Positions 1 through 9,413 are shown, numbered from the stretch's first letter. The stretch: 64,000 bases of DNA from Chryseobacterium elymi (GCF_003385495.1 NZ_QNUH01000008.1:62001-126000); one strand, 5' to 3'. Numbers and translations are program-made. Notes: generated by a model not told the origin, from the sequence alone.

Positions 1-1619
1 GCCTGTGTTCCGCTGTTCATCGCTACTCCTACATCGGCCTGAGCCAGTGCCGGAGCATCATTGGTACCATCCCCCATCATGGCAACCAGCTTTCCCTCCT
101 GCTGCTCCTTTTTGATGTAATTCATTTTGTCCTCAGGCTTGGCTTCAGCAATAAAGTCATCTACCCCAGCTTTTTCGGCAATGAATTTTGCCGTCAGAGG
201 ATTATCTCCGGTTACCATTACCGTTTTTACCCCCATTTTTCTCAGTCTCTGGAAACGTTCCTGGATTCCTGTTTTAATGATATCCTGAAGTTCAATGACG
301 CCCCAGACTTTTTCATTAACACTGACAACAAGAGGAGTTCCTCCATTTTCAGATATTTTGGTAATGGCATTCTGGGTTTCTTCCGGGAAGATATTCCCGG
401 CTTTTTCAGTCAGTTTTTTTATCGTGTCATAAGCTCCTTTTCTTATCCTGGTGTTTTCAAAATCAATTCCTGACGTTCTGGTTTCCGCTGAGAAATCAAT
501 ATATACCGGGTTGGGAACAAGAAGGTCTTCTGATTTCAGCTGGCTTAATTCTATAATGGATTTTCCTTCCGGCGTTTCATCGGCCACTGAACTTAACGCA
601 GATGCTTTAATGAAGTCCGGCATTCCGATTCCGTCTGCTGGATGAAATTCTGTTGCTTTACGGTTTCCGATGGTAATGGTTCCTGTTTTATCAAGAAGCA
701 GTACATCAATATCTCCGGCAGTTTCTACCGCTTTACCACTTTTGGTGATCACATTTGCTCTCAGAGCCCTGTCCATTCCGGCAATCCCAATTGCAGAAAG
801 CAGGCCTCCAATCGTTGTGGGAATCAAACAAACGAAAAGTGATATAAATGCCGCAATGGTAATTGGAGTCTGCGCGTAGTCTGCAAAAGGTTTTAAAGTG
901 AGTGTGACGATAATAAAGGTCAGGGTAAATCCGGCCAAAAGTATGGTTAATGCAATTTCATTAGGTGTTTTCTGCCTTGAAGCACCTTCTACAAGGGCAA
1001 TCATTTTATCTAAAAAGGACTCTCCCGGTTTGGTGGTTACCTTTACTTTTATTCTGTCTGAAAGAACCTTTGTCCCTCCGGTTACCGAGCTTTTATCCCC
1101 TCCGGATTCACGGATCACGGGAGCACTTTCTCCAGTGATTGCCGATTCATCAATGGTAGCAAGTCCTTCGATGATCTCTCCGTCCATCGGAATCTGATCT
1201 CCGGTTTCGCAAAGGAAAATATCGCCAAGTTTCATCTCGGCAGACATTCTCAAAACGGTCTCTACCTGAAATCCGGGTTTGTTGTCTACCACCACTTTGG
1301 CAGGAGTTTCTTCACGCGTTTTCCTGAGGGTATCCGCCTGTGCTTTTCCTCTTGCTTCTGCAATCGCTTCTGCAAAATTGGCGAAAAGAACCGTGAAAAA
1401 TAGAATAATGAATACGGTAAAGTTATAAGCAAAACTTCCCTGCGATTTGTCACCTGTAAGACTGAAAAGACTTACGATGAACATTACAACAGTTCCGACC
1501 TCCACCAGGAACATCACGGGATTTTTAAACATGATTTTCGGATTCAGCTTAACGAAGGACTGTTTGATCGCTTCGTTTACCAAATCTTTTTGAAACAATG
1601 TCTGGGATTGATTTTTCAT
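1..1619 (-). CDS. kdpB: Potassium-transporting P-type ATPase subunit KdpB (3' end beyond window)
   Basis: Catalytic ATPase subunit of the KdpFABC high-affinity K+ pump in the inner membrane. It hydrolyses ATP through a phospho-aspartate intermediate. About 539 residues are visible; the frame runs off the left edge before a stop, so roughly the last 140 residues are missing. Visible P-type motifs are AITGES in the actuator domain, DKTGTIT at the phosphorylation site and the hinge motif GDGTNDAP near the edge. The start chosen is the ATG encoding MKNQSQTLFQKD. It lies 167 bp after kdpA on the same strand, as in a kdpFAB operon; kdpC would be expected beyond the edge. The family call is secure. 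Confidence 0.97.
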   Translation of the reverse strand, partial: MKNQSQTLFQKDLVNEAIKQSFVKLNPKIMFKNPVMFLVEVGTVVMFIVSLFSLTGDKSQGSFAYNFTVFIILFFTVLFANFAEAIAEARGKAQADTLRKTREETPAKVVVDNKPGFQVETVLRMSAEMKLGDIFLCETGDQIPMDGEIIEGLATIDESAITGESAPVIRESGGDKSSVTGGTKVLSDRIKVKVTTKPGESFLDKMIALVEGASRQKTPNEIALTILLAGFTLTFIIVTLTLKPFADYAQTPITIAAFISLFVCLIPTTIGGLLSAIGIAGMDRALRANVITKSGKAVETAGDIDVLLLDKTGTITIGNRKATEFHPADGIGMPDFIKASALSSVADETPEGKSIIELSQLKSEDLLVPNPVYIDFSAETRTSGIDFENTRIRKGAYDTIKKLTEKAGNIFPEETQNAITKISENGGTPLVVSVNEKVWGVIELQDIIKTGIQERFQRLRKMGVKTVMVTGDNPLTAKFIAEKAGVDDFIAEAKPEDKMNYIKKEQQEGKLVAMMGDGTNDAPALAQADVGVAMNSGTQ

Positions 1620-1785
1620 TTTTTGAAAGAGTTATATCATTATAAATCAATAACAACCATTAAGACAGGTTAAAAAACAAGAAGTGAGAATGGATAATAT
1701 GTTCAGGTGAATGTTTTAATAATTTTTAGACGTTTCCTGATATTTCAATCTTCCTAATGGCTGACTATTGATTTTAGTTTTAATG

Positions 1786-3480
1786 TTATTTAGAGAAATA
1801 CTGAATTTGTTCTGCGATAGGTCCCAATGTCAATGCCGGGAAGAAAGACAGGGCTGCAATAAGAAGGATCACCGCCAGCGTCATAAAGCCGAAAGTGGCC
1901 GTATCCGTTTTCAGGGTTCCTGAACTTTCCGGGATGAACTTCTTTTGTGCCAATAATCCTGCAATCGCTATCGGCCCGATGATCGGAATAAATCTGGATA
2001 ACAGCAGCACAATTCCTGTTGAGATATTCCACCATGGTGTATTGTCTCCAAGACCTTCAAATCCGGAACCGTTGTTCGCAGAAGAAGAAGTAAATTCGTA
2101 CAGCATTTCACTGAATCCGTGGAAACCTGGATTATTCAATGTTTTTGCTCCGAATTCCGGCATGTAAGCAGTTAACGCTGTTCCTATAAGTATTAAGAAC
2201 GGATGAAAAAGAGCGACGATCATTGCAATCTTCATTTCTTTAGCTTCAATCTTTTTGCCCATGAATTCCGGCGTCCTTCCTACCATCAGACCACTGATAA
2301 ATACAGCCAGAATGATGAAAATGAAATAATTCAGAATTCCGACCCCACAGCCTCCGTAGAAACAGTTGATCATCATCGCCAGCAACTCATTCATTCCTGA
2401 AAGCGGCATGGTACTGTCGTGCATAGAATTAACAGACCCTGTTGAGATCACCGTCGTTGCAATACTCCAATATCCTGAAGAAGCACTTCCTAAACGGATT
2501 TCTTTCCCTTCCATCGCTCCCAGGCTGTTGCTGGCCCCCATCTCAGTGATAACAGGATTACCGTTTGTCTCATTGATAATATTTGGAACAGCAAGTGCCA
2601 GAAAGCCAACAGTCATTACTGTAAAGATCACCCATGACAGCTTTCTCTTTTTCAGATAAAATCCTAGTGCAAAAACCAATGCAAACGGAATGGTCATCTG
2701 AGTGACCATTTCGGTCATATTTGTCATATAATTAGGATTCTCAAGAGGATGTGCCGAATTGGTTCCGAAGAAACCTCCGCCATTGGTTCCCAAATGCTTG
2801 ATGGCTACAAAAGCAGCTACAGGACCTCGGGAAACCTCAACTTTCTGCCCTTCCAGAGTTGTTATATGGTCTTTCCCTTCAAAAGTCATCGGACTTCCGT
2901 TGGCAGAAAGGATAATGGCAACAAGGATACTGACCGGAACAAGTATTCTGATCACGGATTTAGTAAAGAAAGCATAGAAATTTCCTAATTCTGTAGTCGT
3001 CTTATCTTTAAAAGCTTTGATAAGAACAGCCATTGCCGCCATTCCGGTGGCTGCGCTCACAAACTGCAGGAACATCAGATAAAGCTGACTTAAATAGCTC
3101 ACTCCCGTCTCTCCCGAATAATGCTGGAGATTACAGTTCACCAAAAAGGAAATAGCTGTATTAAAAGCAAGATCCGGTGACATATTAGGGTTTCCGTCAG
3201 GATTTAAAGGGAGCCACGACTGGATCATCAGGATCAGAAATCCTATAACGAACCAGACCAGGTTGATCGTCAGCATGGCATACATATTTTGTTTCCAGGT
3301 CATCGGACGGGCCGGGTTGATCCCTGCTATTTTATAAATTAATTTTTCAACAGGTTCAAAAACAGGATCTAAAAAGGTCTTTTTGTACCCGTACACATTA
3401 GCAATATATTTCCCAAGAAATATTCCAATGACTAATGTAATGACAAACATGGCTATAACGCCTAAAATTTCTGTATTCAT
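1786..3480 (-). CDS. kdpA: Potassium-transporting ATPase subunit KdpA
   Basis: K+-binding, channel-like subunit of the Kdp pump, an integral inner-membrane protein of 564 residues, which is normal for KdpA. It starts MNTEILGVIAMFVITLVIGI. It has about ten hydrophobic segments and recognisable KdpA filter-loop text such as NTAISFLVNCNLQHYSGE and TNGGGFFGTNSAHPLENP. Its start is 6 bp downstream of the kdpF stop and it is followed by kdpB. Expression is probably induced by K+ limitation; the sigma-54 regulator upstream is the obvious candidate controller, by context only. Confidence 0.97.
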   Translation of the reverse strand: MNTEILGVIAMFVITLVIGIFLGKYIANVYGYKKTFLDPVFEPVEKLIYKIAGINPARPMTWKQNMYAMLTINLVWFVIGFLILMIQSWLPLNPDGNPNMSPDLAFNTAISFLVNCNLQHYSGETGVSYLSQLYLMFLQFVSAATGMAAMAVLIKAFKDKTTTELGNFYAFFTKSVIRILVPVSILVAIILSANGSPMTFEGKDHITTLEGQKVEVSRGPVAAFVAIKHLGTNGGGFFGTNSAHPLENPNYMTNMTEMVTQMTIPFALVFALGFYLKKRKLSWVIFTVMTVGFLALAVPNIINETNGNPVITEMGASNSLGAMEGKEIRLGSASSGYWSIATTVISTGSVNSMHDSTMPLSGMNELLAMMINCFYGGCGVGILNYFIFIILAVFISGLMVGRTPEFMGKKIEAKEMKIAMIVALFHPFLILIGTALTAYMPEFGAKTLNNPGFHGFSEMLYEFTSSSANNGSGFEGLGDNTPWWNISTGIVLLLSRFIPIIGPIAIAGLLAQKKFIPESSGTLKTDTATFGFMTLAVILLIAALSFFPALTLGPIAEQIQYFSK

Positions 3481-3486
3481 GACCGG

Positions 3487-3564
3487 TTAAAATTTTTCAG
3501 GTTTCAGCAAAACGTAGCAGATGTACACAAAGGCCAGAATTGAAAGGAAAAATAAACTCCACAT
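3487..3564 (-). CDS. kdpF: KdpF-like small membrane subunit (25 aa)
   Basis: A 25-codon ORF reading MWSLFFLSILAFVYICYVLL and ending KPEKF. It is one hydrophobic helix followed by the short KPE(K/R)F-type tail seen in KdpF proteins, and it sits immediately upstream of kdpA with a 6-bp gap. KdpF stabilises the KdpABC complex in the membrane. Annotation pipelines can miss it because of its length. The position, the single transmembrane helix and the tail together make this a strong call. Confidence 0.85.
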   Translation of the reverse strand: MWSLFFLSILAFVYICYVLLKPEKF

Positions 3565-3568
3565 ATTT

Positions 3569-3652
3569 TTATATTTTATCAAAAAATTCAACGGATTTGT
3601 AAAGAAGCCAGAACATCACTGCAAAAAGCAGGATTAAACTTATAAGCATCAT
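3569..3652 (-). CDS. Putative 27-aa single-pass membrane microprotein, first gene of kdp operon
   Basis: Twenty-seven codons beginning MMLISLILLFAVMFWLLYKS and ending VEFFDKI. One predicted transmembrane helix covers residues 3-18 and is followed by a short charged tail. Its stop lies 4 bp before the kdpF start, so it looks translationally coupled to the kdp operon. It resembles KdpF in size and topology but lacks the KPEKF tail. It could be a second small Kdp subunit or a leader peptide. No known family is recognised with certainty; the operon-like spacing is the main support. Confidence 0.55.
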   Translation of the reverse strand: MMLISLILLFAVMFWLLYKSVEFFDKI

Positions 3653-3701
3653 ATCGAAATCATTAGGATTAAAAGGGTAAGAACTACATATGATACCACC
3701 A

Positions 3702-3717
3702 GCCGACTGAAGTCGGC
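3702..3717. repeat. REP-like palindrome GCCGAC-TGAA-GTCGGC
   Basis: A perfect 6-bp GC-rich stem with a TGAA tetraloop in an otherwise AT-rich spacer upstream of the kdp operon. It has no T-run on either side, so it is not a classical terminator. Palindromes of this kind are often dispersed repeats in bacterial genomes. Only one copy was noticed in this window. Confidence 0.5.
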
Positions 3718-3876
3718 ATGCTCACGTTTTTTGAACGTTTTTCTTGAAATTGTCATTTTTAAAATATTTTATTCAAGTCCTATAGGCCAAAAGATGGCCC
3801 ACTCTGAAAACAAAACAACTAACACGCTAAATAACAAACACTTAAACATGACAACTCAACTATTTCAAAACACAAA

Positions 3877-3897
3877 AGCCTATCAAAATGATAGGCT
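3877..3897 (-). terminator. Rho-independent terminator-like hairpin between response regulator and kdp
   Basis: Stem AGCCTATCA / TGATAGGCT with loop AAA, followed on the minus strand by TTTTGTGTTTT. It would stop transcription coming from the sigma-54 regulator about 350 bp upstream, separating that gene from the kdp operon. Confidence 0.65.
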
Positions 3898-4242
3898 CGT
3901 TTATTAAAGTGATAGGGTTGAGAAGTTAGAAACCAGAGATTAGATGTTAGATTTCAGACACTAGGCATGAGACTTTTAGATTAAGACGAGAATTGGAAAA
4001 CGTTAATTGTGAATTTTGTCTGTAAGTCAATGTTGAATTGTAAAAGTTAAGAATTAAGATATCAAGCATATTGCTGGTGGCTTCGAGAACCTCAGTCACC
4101 AAATTATTTGTCCTTGATTCATAGCTTTTGGTACATATTTCATAATTAGACCACTTAAACACTCTGACGTTCAAACCCGGAAACACGCATTCTGAAACTC
4201 TAAAACACTCAAACTCTCCTACTATCAAACCCCGAAACTCAT

Positions 4243-5571
4243 TTATCTTAAGCCATATTCTTCCAGCTTACGGTACAGCGTCGCAATACCTATTTCCAAT
4301 AGTCTTGCAGCTTCGGCTTTATTACCTTTTGTGTATTGAAGTACTTTTTGGATGTGAATTTTTTCCAGAGTTCTTATACTTAAAGAGTCGTTTTCAGGAA
4401 CTACTGTTTTATCGGAATAATGTGGAAGGCTTCCTGCATCCAGAATATTGTCTTCCATTAAAATAAGGCTTCTTTCAACCGCATTTCTCAGTTCACGGAT
4501 ATTTCCTTTCCAGTCGTTTTTTTCCAGTGTTTTAAAATAATCCGGATTGACTTGAAGATTTGAAAGATGTAATTTTCTTGAGAAAATATCAATGAAGTTT
4601 TTAGCCAGCATTTTCAGATCTTCTTTTCTTTCACGTAATGGCGGAAGATGAATTTCGAAAACATTCAGTCGGAAGTAGAGATCTTCCCGGAAGTGGCCCT
4701 GTTTAATCTCGTCTTCCAGCTCTCTGTTGGTCGCAGCAATCAGTCTGAAATCGGATCGGGAAACTTTGGTCTCTCCCATTTTGATGAACTCTCCGGTTTC
4801 GAGGACACGGAGCAGTTTGGCCTGCAATTCTATGGGCATCTCTCCTATTTCGTCTAAAAATAAGGTTCCGCCGTTGGCTTCTTCTATCAATCCTTTTTTA
4901 TCTTTTACAGCTCCTGTAAATGCCCCTTGTTTGTGTCCGAAAAGTTCACTTTCCAGTATTTCTTTGCTGAATGCTGAACAGTTGATGGCAACAAAATTAT
5001 TTTTCTTTCTATCGCTTCCTTCGTGAATGGCATTGGCAAAAACTTCTTTTCCGGTTCCTGTTTCTCCGGTAAGAAGAACGGCGGCGTCCGTTAAAGCTAC
5101 TTTTTCAGCCAGTTTTTTAGACTGAAGGATCAGCGGAGAAATTCCTATGATCTGTCCGAATCCTTTTGATACAGTAATTTTATGACCAATTCTGGAGCGG
5201 TTATCCTTTACTTTTTCCAGTGCTTTGTATACCAGCGGAATGATCTTTTCGTTATCGTCCCCTTTCACCAGATAATCATATGCCCCGTTTTTCATGGCCT
5301 GAACGGCATCGGTAATATTCCCAAAAGCCGTCATCAGAATAATTTCGAGATGCGGATGTTTGGTCTTGATGGATCTTACCAGCTCTACCCCGAAAGCATC
5401 GGGAAGGCGGACATCGCAGAGAACAACATCAAATTCATGCTGCTCAAGCATGGTCATTGCGGAACGTGCCGTTGAAGCTTCTTTTACGTTAAAATCTTCT
5501 TGGGAAAGAATCATTCCTAATAATTTCAGGAGCTTGATCTCGTCATCGATGATCAGAATGTTTCCGTGCAT
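4243..5571 (-). CDS. Sigma-54-dependent response regulator (NtrC/AtoC family)
   Basis: A 442-residue transcriptional activator. The N-terminal receiver domain (about 1-120) has the acidic pocket IIDDE and phosphoacceptor Asp53 in CDVRLPD. The central AAA+ sigma-54 activation domain (about 140-370) has Walker A GETGTGKE, the sigma-54-contacting GAFTGA loop and the arginine-finger region. The C-terminal Fis-type HTH ends in IGIATLYRKLEEYGL. It opens RpoN promoters after phosphorylation by a sensor kinase; no kinase gene is in the window. Its position just upstream of kdp makes it the likely K+-limitation regulator, a gene order I recall from other Bacteroidota, but the target is inferred. Confidence 0.93.
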   Translation of the reverse strand: MHGNILIIDDEIKLLKLLGMILSQEDFNVKEASTARSAMTMLEQHEFDVVLCDVRLPDAFGVELVRSIKTKHPHLEIILMTAFGNITDAVQAMKNGAYDYLVKGDDNEKIIPLVYKALEKVKDNRSRIGHKITVSKGFGQIIGISPLILQSKKLAEKVALTDAAVLLTGETGTGKEVFANAIHEGSDRKKNNFVAINCSAFSKEILESELFGHKQGAFTGAVKDKKGLIEEANGGTLFLDEIGEMPIELQAKLLRVLETGEFIKMGETKVSRSDFRLIAATNRELEDEIKQGHFREDLYFRLNVFEIHLPPLRERKEDLKMLAKNFIDIFSRKLHLSNLQVNPDYFKTLEKNDWKGNIRELRNAVERSLILMEDNILDAGSLPHYSDKTVVPENDSLSIRTLEKIHIQKVLQYTKGNKAEAARLLEIGIATLYRKLEEYGLR

Positions 5572-5596
5572 GGTGTAAGTTTTTGGAAAACTACTG

Positions 5597-5604
5597 CAAA
5601 CTTA
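5597..5604 (-). promoter_or_regulatory. Candidate -7 box TAAGTTTG of the sigma-54 regulator gene
   Basis: Matches the Bacteroidota housekeeping -7 consensus TAnnTTTG on the minus strand, 25 bp upstream of the regulator's ATG, giving a short leader. No convincing -33 TTG at the usual spacing was found. Confidence 0.5.
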
Positions 5605-5673
5605 TTGAATTTATTTTGGAAAGACGCACAGAAAATAAAGAAGACTGATTAGGACTACTTTCTTCAACCGTTA

Positions 5674-6159
5674 TTACGGCTGAGAATATTTCATCAATAT
5701 ACTTGAATCAATCATCATTTGTCCGGCATCAGGAGTTTCTACAAACCCAACTTTTTTGTAAAGATTAAATGCTTTAGTATTATTATTTTTAACTTCAAGA
5801 TAGATTTCTATGTCTTTAAATTGGTCATCTGCTTCTTTTATGATTTTTCGGATCAGGTTCAAACCTATATTTTTACCCTGATATTCTTCTTTAACGTACA
5901 TCTGGTAAATATTTCCTCTGCCGTTTTCATCTTTAACAAAAGTGCAGATCCCAATTAATTGACCTTCACTGAAAGCACCGACTACGAAACTCTCTTCCAA
6001 TTGATTTTCAATATTATATTCTATTCTGAATTTTTCGGTTTTTAATGCTTCCTCATAATCAGCACAAAAAGATTCCGGGAATTTTTTTAAGCTTTCAAGC
6101 CTGATCGCTCTATAGATTTTGCTTTCTTCGGGTAAAAGTTTTCGGTATTGAATATTCAT
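5674..6159 (-). CDS. GNAT-family N-acetyltransferase
   Basis: 161 residues, a typical single-domain GNAT. The acetyl-CoA binding region reads YVKEEYQGKNIGLNLIRKII (Q/R-x-x-G-x-G/A variant QGKNIG), and the later strand-helix IYLEVKNNNTKAFNLYKKVG is the classic NxxAxxLYxKxGF motif. It probably acetylates a small molecule or protein N-terminus; the substrate is unknown. It is a lone gene between the sigma-54 regulator (same strand) and the divergent M16 peptidase. Confidence 0.88.
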   Translation of the reverse strand: MNIQYRKLLPEESKIYRAIRLESLKKFPESFCADYEEALKTEKFRIEYNIENQLEESFVVGAFSEGQLIGICTFVKDENGRGNIYQMYVKEEYQGKNIGLNLIRKIIKEADDQFKDIEIYLEVKNNNTKAFNLYKKVGFVETPDAGQMMIDSSILMKYSQP

Positions 6160-6213
6160 TACGATCTCAGTTTGTATATAAATTAAAACTATAGATGCAA
6201 TAATAAGGAAATT

Positions 6214-6245
6214 TTGATTTGTTCCTTTTTGATTCCTTACATTTG
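6214..6245 (+). promoter_or_regulatory. Candidate promoter of the M16 peptidase gene
   Basis: TTG at 6214-6216, then 21 bp, then TACATTTG (6238-6245), matching the Bacteroidota pattern TTG-N17-23-TAnnTTTG. The box lies 40 bp upstream of the M16 ATG. Confidence 0.6.
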
Positions 6246-6284
6246 TAAGGCATTCTGATTTTTAGGGATGAAATGAGTTAGCTT

Positions 6285-9152
6285 ATGATTGACAAGAGAT
6301 ATAGAGAAACGGTTCATACAGATAAAAACAACTACGAATATACTACAGTTACACATGACGAAAATAAAGTAAGAATTTACACTTTAAAAAATGGCCTAAA
6401 AGTTTTTCTAGCCCAAAATTTTGATGCTCCCAGGATACAGACGTATATTCCTGTGAGAACAGGAAGCAATAACGATCCGGCTGACAACACCGGTTTGGCG
6501 CATTATCTTGAACATATGATGTTTAAAGGTACTTCAAAGATCGGGACACAGAAATGGAAAGAAGAAAAGAAACTTCTTGATCAAATCTCGGCATTGTATG
6601 AAGAACATAAAGCGGAACAGGATTCTGAAAAGAAAAAAGAAATCTATAAAAAAATAGATGAGGTATCCCAGGAAGCCAGCCAGTATGCGATTGCCAATGA
6701 ATATGATAAAATAATTTCTTCCCTGGGAGCCAGCGGAACCAATGCCCATACGTGGTTTGATGAAACTGTTTATAAAAATAATGTTCCGAACAACGAGCTT
6801 GAAAAATGGCTTAAAATAGAGAAGGAAAGATTTTCAGAAATTGTACTGCGACTTTTCCATACGGAGCTGGAATCAGTATACGAAGAATTCAACAGAGCTC
6901 AGGATAATGACTCAAGACTTGTGAACTACGAGCTTATGGCCGCCCTTTTTCCGACGCATCCGAACGGACAGCAAACGACGCTAGGAAAGCCTGAGCATCT
7001 GAAGAATCCTTCAATGAAAGCTATTCATAAGTATTTTGATGAATATTATGTTCCAAATAATTATGCTATGGTTTTGGTGGGAGATCTGGATTTTGAGGAA
7101 ACGATTCAGCTGGTTGATCAGTATTTTGGAACTATTCCTTACAGAGAACTTCCGAAAAAGACACCTGTCATTGAGCAGCCATTAACGGAAATTGTAAAAA
7201 GAACGGTAAAAAGCCCTACAACTCCAAGAGTTCAGCTAGCGTGGAGAACAGACAGCTACGGCACACGAGAGGCAATGTTGGCGGATATTACGGTCAATAT
7301 TCTCAGCAACAGAGGGGAAGCCGGTCTGCTTGACCTTAATATCAACCAGACACAAAGAATGCTTTGGGCTCAGGCCTTTTCTGTAGGTCTAAAGCAGTAC
7401 GGATATTTTTCTATCGTAGCGGTTCCGAAGGAAACACAGGCTTTAGACGAAGCGAAAGATATGGTTCTGGAGCAAATTGAGCTGATCAAAAAAGGAGATT
7501 TTCCGGACTGGATTCTTCCTGCAATCATTAATGATTTCAAAATCCAAAGGATGAAAGGTCTTGAAACAGCAGATGGACTGGCCACCAATCTTTATGATAC
7601 CTATATCAAGGGCAGAACCTGGGAGCAAGAACTGAATGAAATGCATGAGTATGAAAGTTTCACCAGAGAAGACATTATAGGTTTCGCCAATACTTTTTTT
7701 AAGGATAATTATGTAATTATTTACAAAGAAAAAGGAGTTAATGACCAATTGGTAAGGGTTGAAAATCCGGGAATTACACCAATTAAAATAAACCGTGATG
7801 CGCAGTCTGACTTTTTAAAGGAAGTTATTGCAGAAAAAACGAGAGATATACAGCCGGAATTCATTGATTATGGAAAAGAAATTCTTACCGATACGGTAAA
7901 GGATAAAAAACTGAGCTTCGTTCGTAACAAATACAATGATATTGCCCAGGTTCACTTTGTTTTCCCTTTCGGAAGTGATCATGACAGGGATCTTGGAATC
8001 TCCACACAATTACTGCAGTATCTAGGAACTGACGATCTTTCGCCTGAGGATTTGAAGAAGGAATTCTTTAAGATTGGAATCAGCAATGATTTTAAGACAA
8101 CGAATGACCAGCTTCTAATATCCCTGAGCGGGCTGGAAGAAAATATTGAAAAGGGAATTGCCCTTCTGCAGCACTGGATGTATGGTGTAAAAGCAGATCA
8201 GGAGATCTACAGGCAGTTTGTAGAAACGGTTCTGGAAAACCGCCAGGCTACAAAAAAAGATAAAACCCGTATCATGACTGCCCTGACCAATTATACAAAA
8301 CTGGGAAGTTTCTCACGTTACACGGATATTATTTCCAAGGATGAGCTTCAAGGCAGTAATACAGAGGTATTTACAGACAGAATGAAAAAGCTTTTCAAAT
8401 ATCCTTATGAGATATTTTTCTATGGAAAGGATGTGGAAAACTTCAAACAGTATATTGGAAAGTATGTGGAAAATGAAAGCTTCCGGATTCCTGAGCCTAA
8501 ACAATATCCTGAACCTGAAACCAACGGGAATGTCTATTTTACAGATTATGATATGGTTCAAATGGAAATGAGCAAAGTGGGAAGAGGCTATCAGGTGGAT
8601 ACTTCAAACTTCGGAAAGATCAACGTTTTCAATGAATATTTCGGAAGAGGACTTTCGTCTATCGTTTTCCAGGAGATCCGTGAAAGTAAGAGCTTGGCAT
8701 ATTCAGCATATGTTTCTTATGCAGCCAATTCTGAGCTTGGACATCCTGATTATATCACTACGTATATCGGAACACAGCCGGATAAGCTCCAGACTGCTGT
8801 AAGTACAATGAGTGAGCTGATGAATGCGCTTCCTGAAGTGCCTATCCAGTTTGAGAATGCCAAAAATGCCGCCCTAAAACAGATCGCTTCAACCAGAATT
8901 ACCCGGAACAATATATTTTTCAACACGTTAAGACTGAAAAAGATCGGGATCTACCATGATTTCAGAAAAGATATCTACGAACAGATCGAAAACCTGAAAT
9001 TTGAAGATCTTAAAGATTTTTACCAGACGAAAATCAGGCCAATACATTTTAATACAGCGATTATTGGTAAGAAAGAAAATCTGGATATGGATGCCGTGAA
9101 CCAGATGGGGACCTTTAAAGAATTAACATTGGAAGAGATCTTCGGATATTAA
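6285..9152 (+). CDS. M16 family zinc metallopeptidase (pitrilysin/presequence-protease-like)
   Basis: A 955-residue protein with the inverted zinc motif HxxEH at 73-77 (HYLEHMMFKGT) and a downstream Glu in VYEEFNRAQDN that would complete the zinc ligands. The length suits a four-domain M16 enzyme with an active N-terminal half and an inactive C-terminal half joined by a linker near residue 500. No signal peptide or lipobox is present, so a cytoplasmic role in degrading peptides is inferred. It is a monocistronic gene with its own predicted promoter and terminator. Confidence 0.92.
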   Translation: MIDKRYRETVHTDKNNYEYTTVTHDENKVRIYTLKNGLKVFLAQNFDAPRIQTYIPVRTGSNNDPADNTGLAHYLEHMMFKGTSKIGTQKWKEEKKLLDQISALYEEHKAEQDSEKKKEIYKKIDEVSQEASQYAIANEYDKIISSLGASGTNAHTWFDETVYKNNVPNNELEKWLKIEKERFSEIVLRLFHTELESVYEEFNRAQDNDSRLVNYELMAALFPTHPNGQQTTLGKPEHLKNPSMKAIHKYFDEYYVPNNYAMVLVGDLDFEETIQLVDQYFGTIPYRELPKKTPVIEQPLTEIVKRTVKSPTTPRVQLAWRTDSYGTREAMLADITVNILSNRGEAGLLDLNINQTQRMLWAQAFSVGLKQYGYFSIVAVPKETQALDEAKDMVLEQIELIKKGDFPDWILPAIINDFKIQRMKGLETADGLATNLYDTYIKGRTWEQELNEMHEYESFTREDIIGFANTFFKDNYVIIYKEKGVNDQLVRVENPGITPIKINRDAQSDFLKEVIAEKTRDIQPEFIDYGKEILTDTVKDKKLSFVRNKYNDIAQVHFVFPFGSDHDRDLGISTQLLQYLGTDDLSPEDLKKEFFKIGISNDFKTTNDQLLISLSGLEENIEKGIALLQHWMYGVKADQEIYRQFVETVLENRQATKKDKTRIMTALTNYTKLGSFSRYTDIISKDELQGSNTEVFTDRMKKLFKYPYEIFFYGKDVENFKQYIGKYVENESFRIPEPKQYPEPETNGNVYFTDYDMVQMEMSKVGRGYQVDTSNFGKINVFNEYFGRGLSSIVFQEIRESKSLAYSAYVSYAANSELGHPDYITTYIGTQPDKLQTAVSTMSELMNALPEVPIQFENAKNAALKQIASTRITRNNIFFNTLRLKKIGIYHDFRKDIYEQIENLKFEDLKDFYQTKIRPIHFNTAIIGKKENLDMDAVNQMGTFKELTLEEIFGY

Positions 9153-9161
9153 AAAATTCAA

Positions 9162-9190
9162 GCCGCTTCATTTTTTTTTGAGGCGGTTTT
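9162..9190 (+). terminator. Terminator after M16 peptidase gene
   Basis: Stem CCGCTTCA / TGAGGCGG (one G-T wobble) around a T-rich loop, followed by TTTT. It starts 10 bp after the stop codon. Confidence 0.7.
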
Positions 9191-9413
9191 ATATTTACCT
9201 GAAATCGGTATAAAGCTTAGAGGCTGCTTAAATTTTAAAATCTCTCTGTTTAGTATATTATACAGATTTTTATAACTTAAATAAATCTGTGTAATCTCCT
9301 AAATCTGCGAGAGGAATATTATTCTTTAATAAATTATTTCTGCGTAATTTTTTATAAAGCATTCAGTTCATTTTTAAGTTAAGCAAAGTCATTTCTGTTA
9401 TAAGAAAGCATGC

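Larger units (their letters stand above)
3653..4242. other. Intergenic region upstream of kdp, no convincing gene
   Basis: 590 bases between the kdp microprotein gene and the stop of the sigma-54 regulator. It holds a REP-like hairpin (3702-3717), a terminator-like hairpin (3877-3897), and simple A/T-rich degenerate sequence with repeated AGAAGTTAGAAA- and ACACTCAAACTCT-type words (about 3910-4235). The 93-codon frame at 3947-4228 on the minus strand has erratic composition and no family resemblance. I treat it as non-coding. Confidence 0.6.

Noticed and set aside
1786..2035. Short antisense or alternate-frame ORFs across kdpA and many other genes
   Set aside because: They are shadows of real coding frames with no independent motifs or start context.
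3786..3801. Sigma-54 promoter in the kdp leader (TGGG-N8-TTG on the minus strand)
   Set aside because: Spacing is right but the -12 GC is GG, and the site also overlaps a GGCC inverted repeat; too weak to list as a feature.
3947..4228. 93-codon open frame on the minus strand upstream of kdp
   Set aside because: Erratic amino-acid composition, no family resemblance, and it lies in low-complexity repeat-like sequence.
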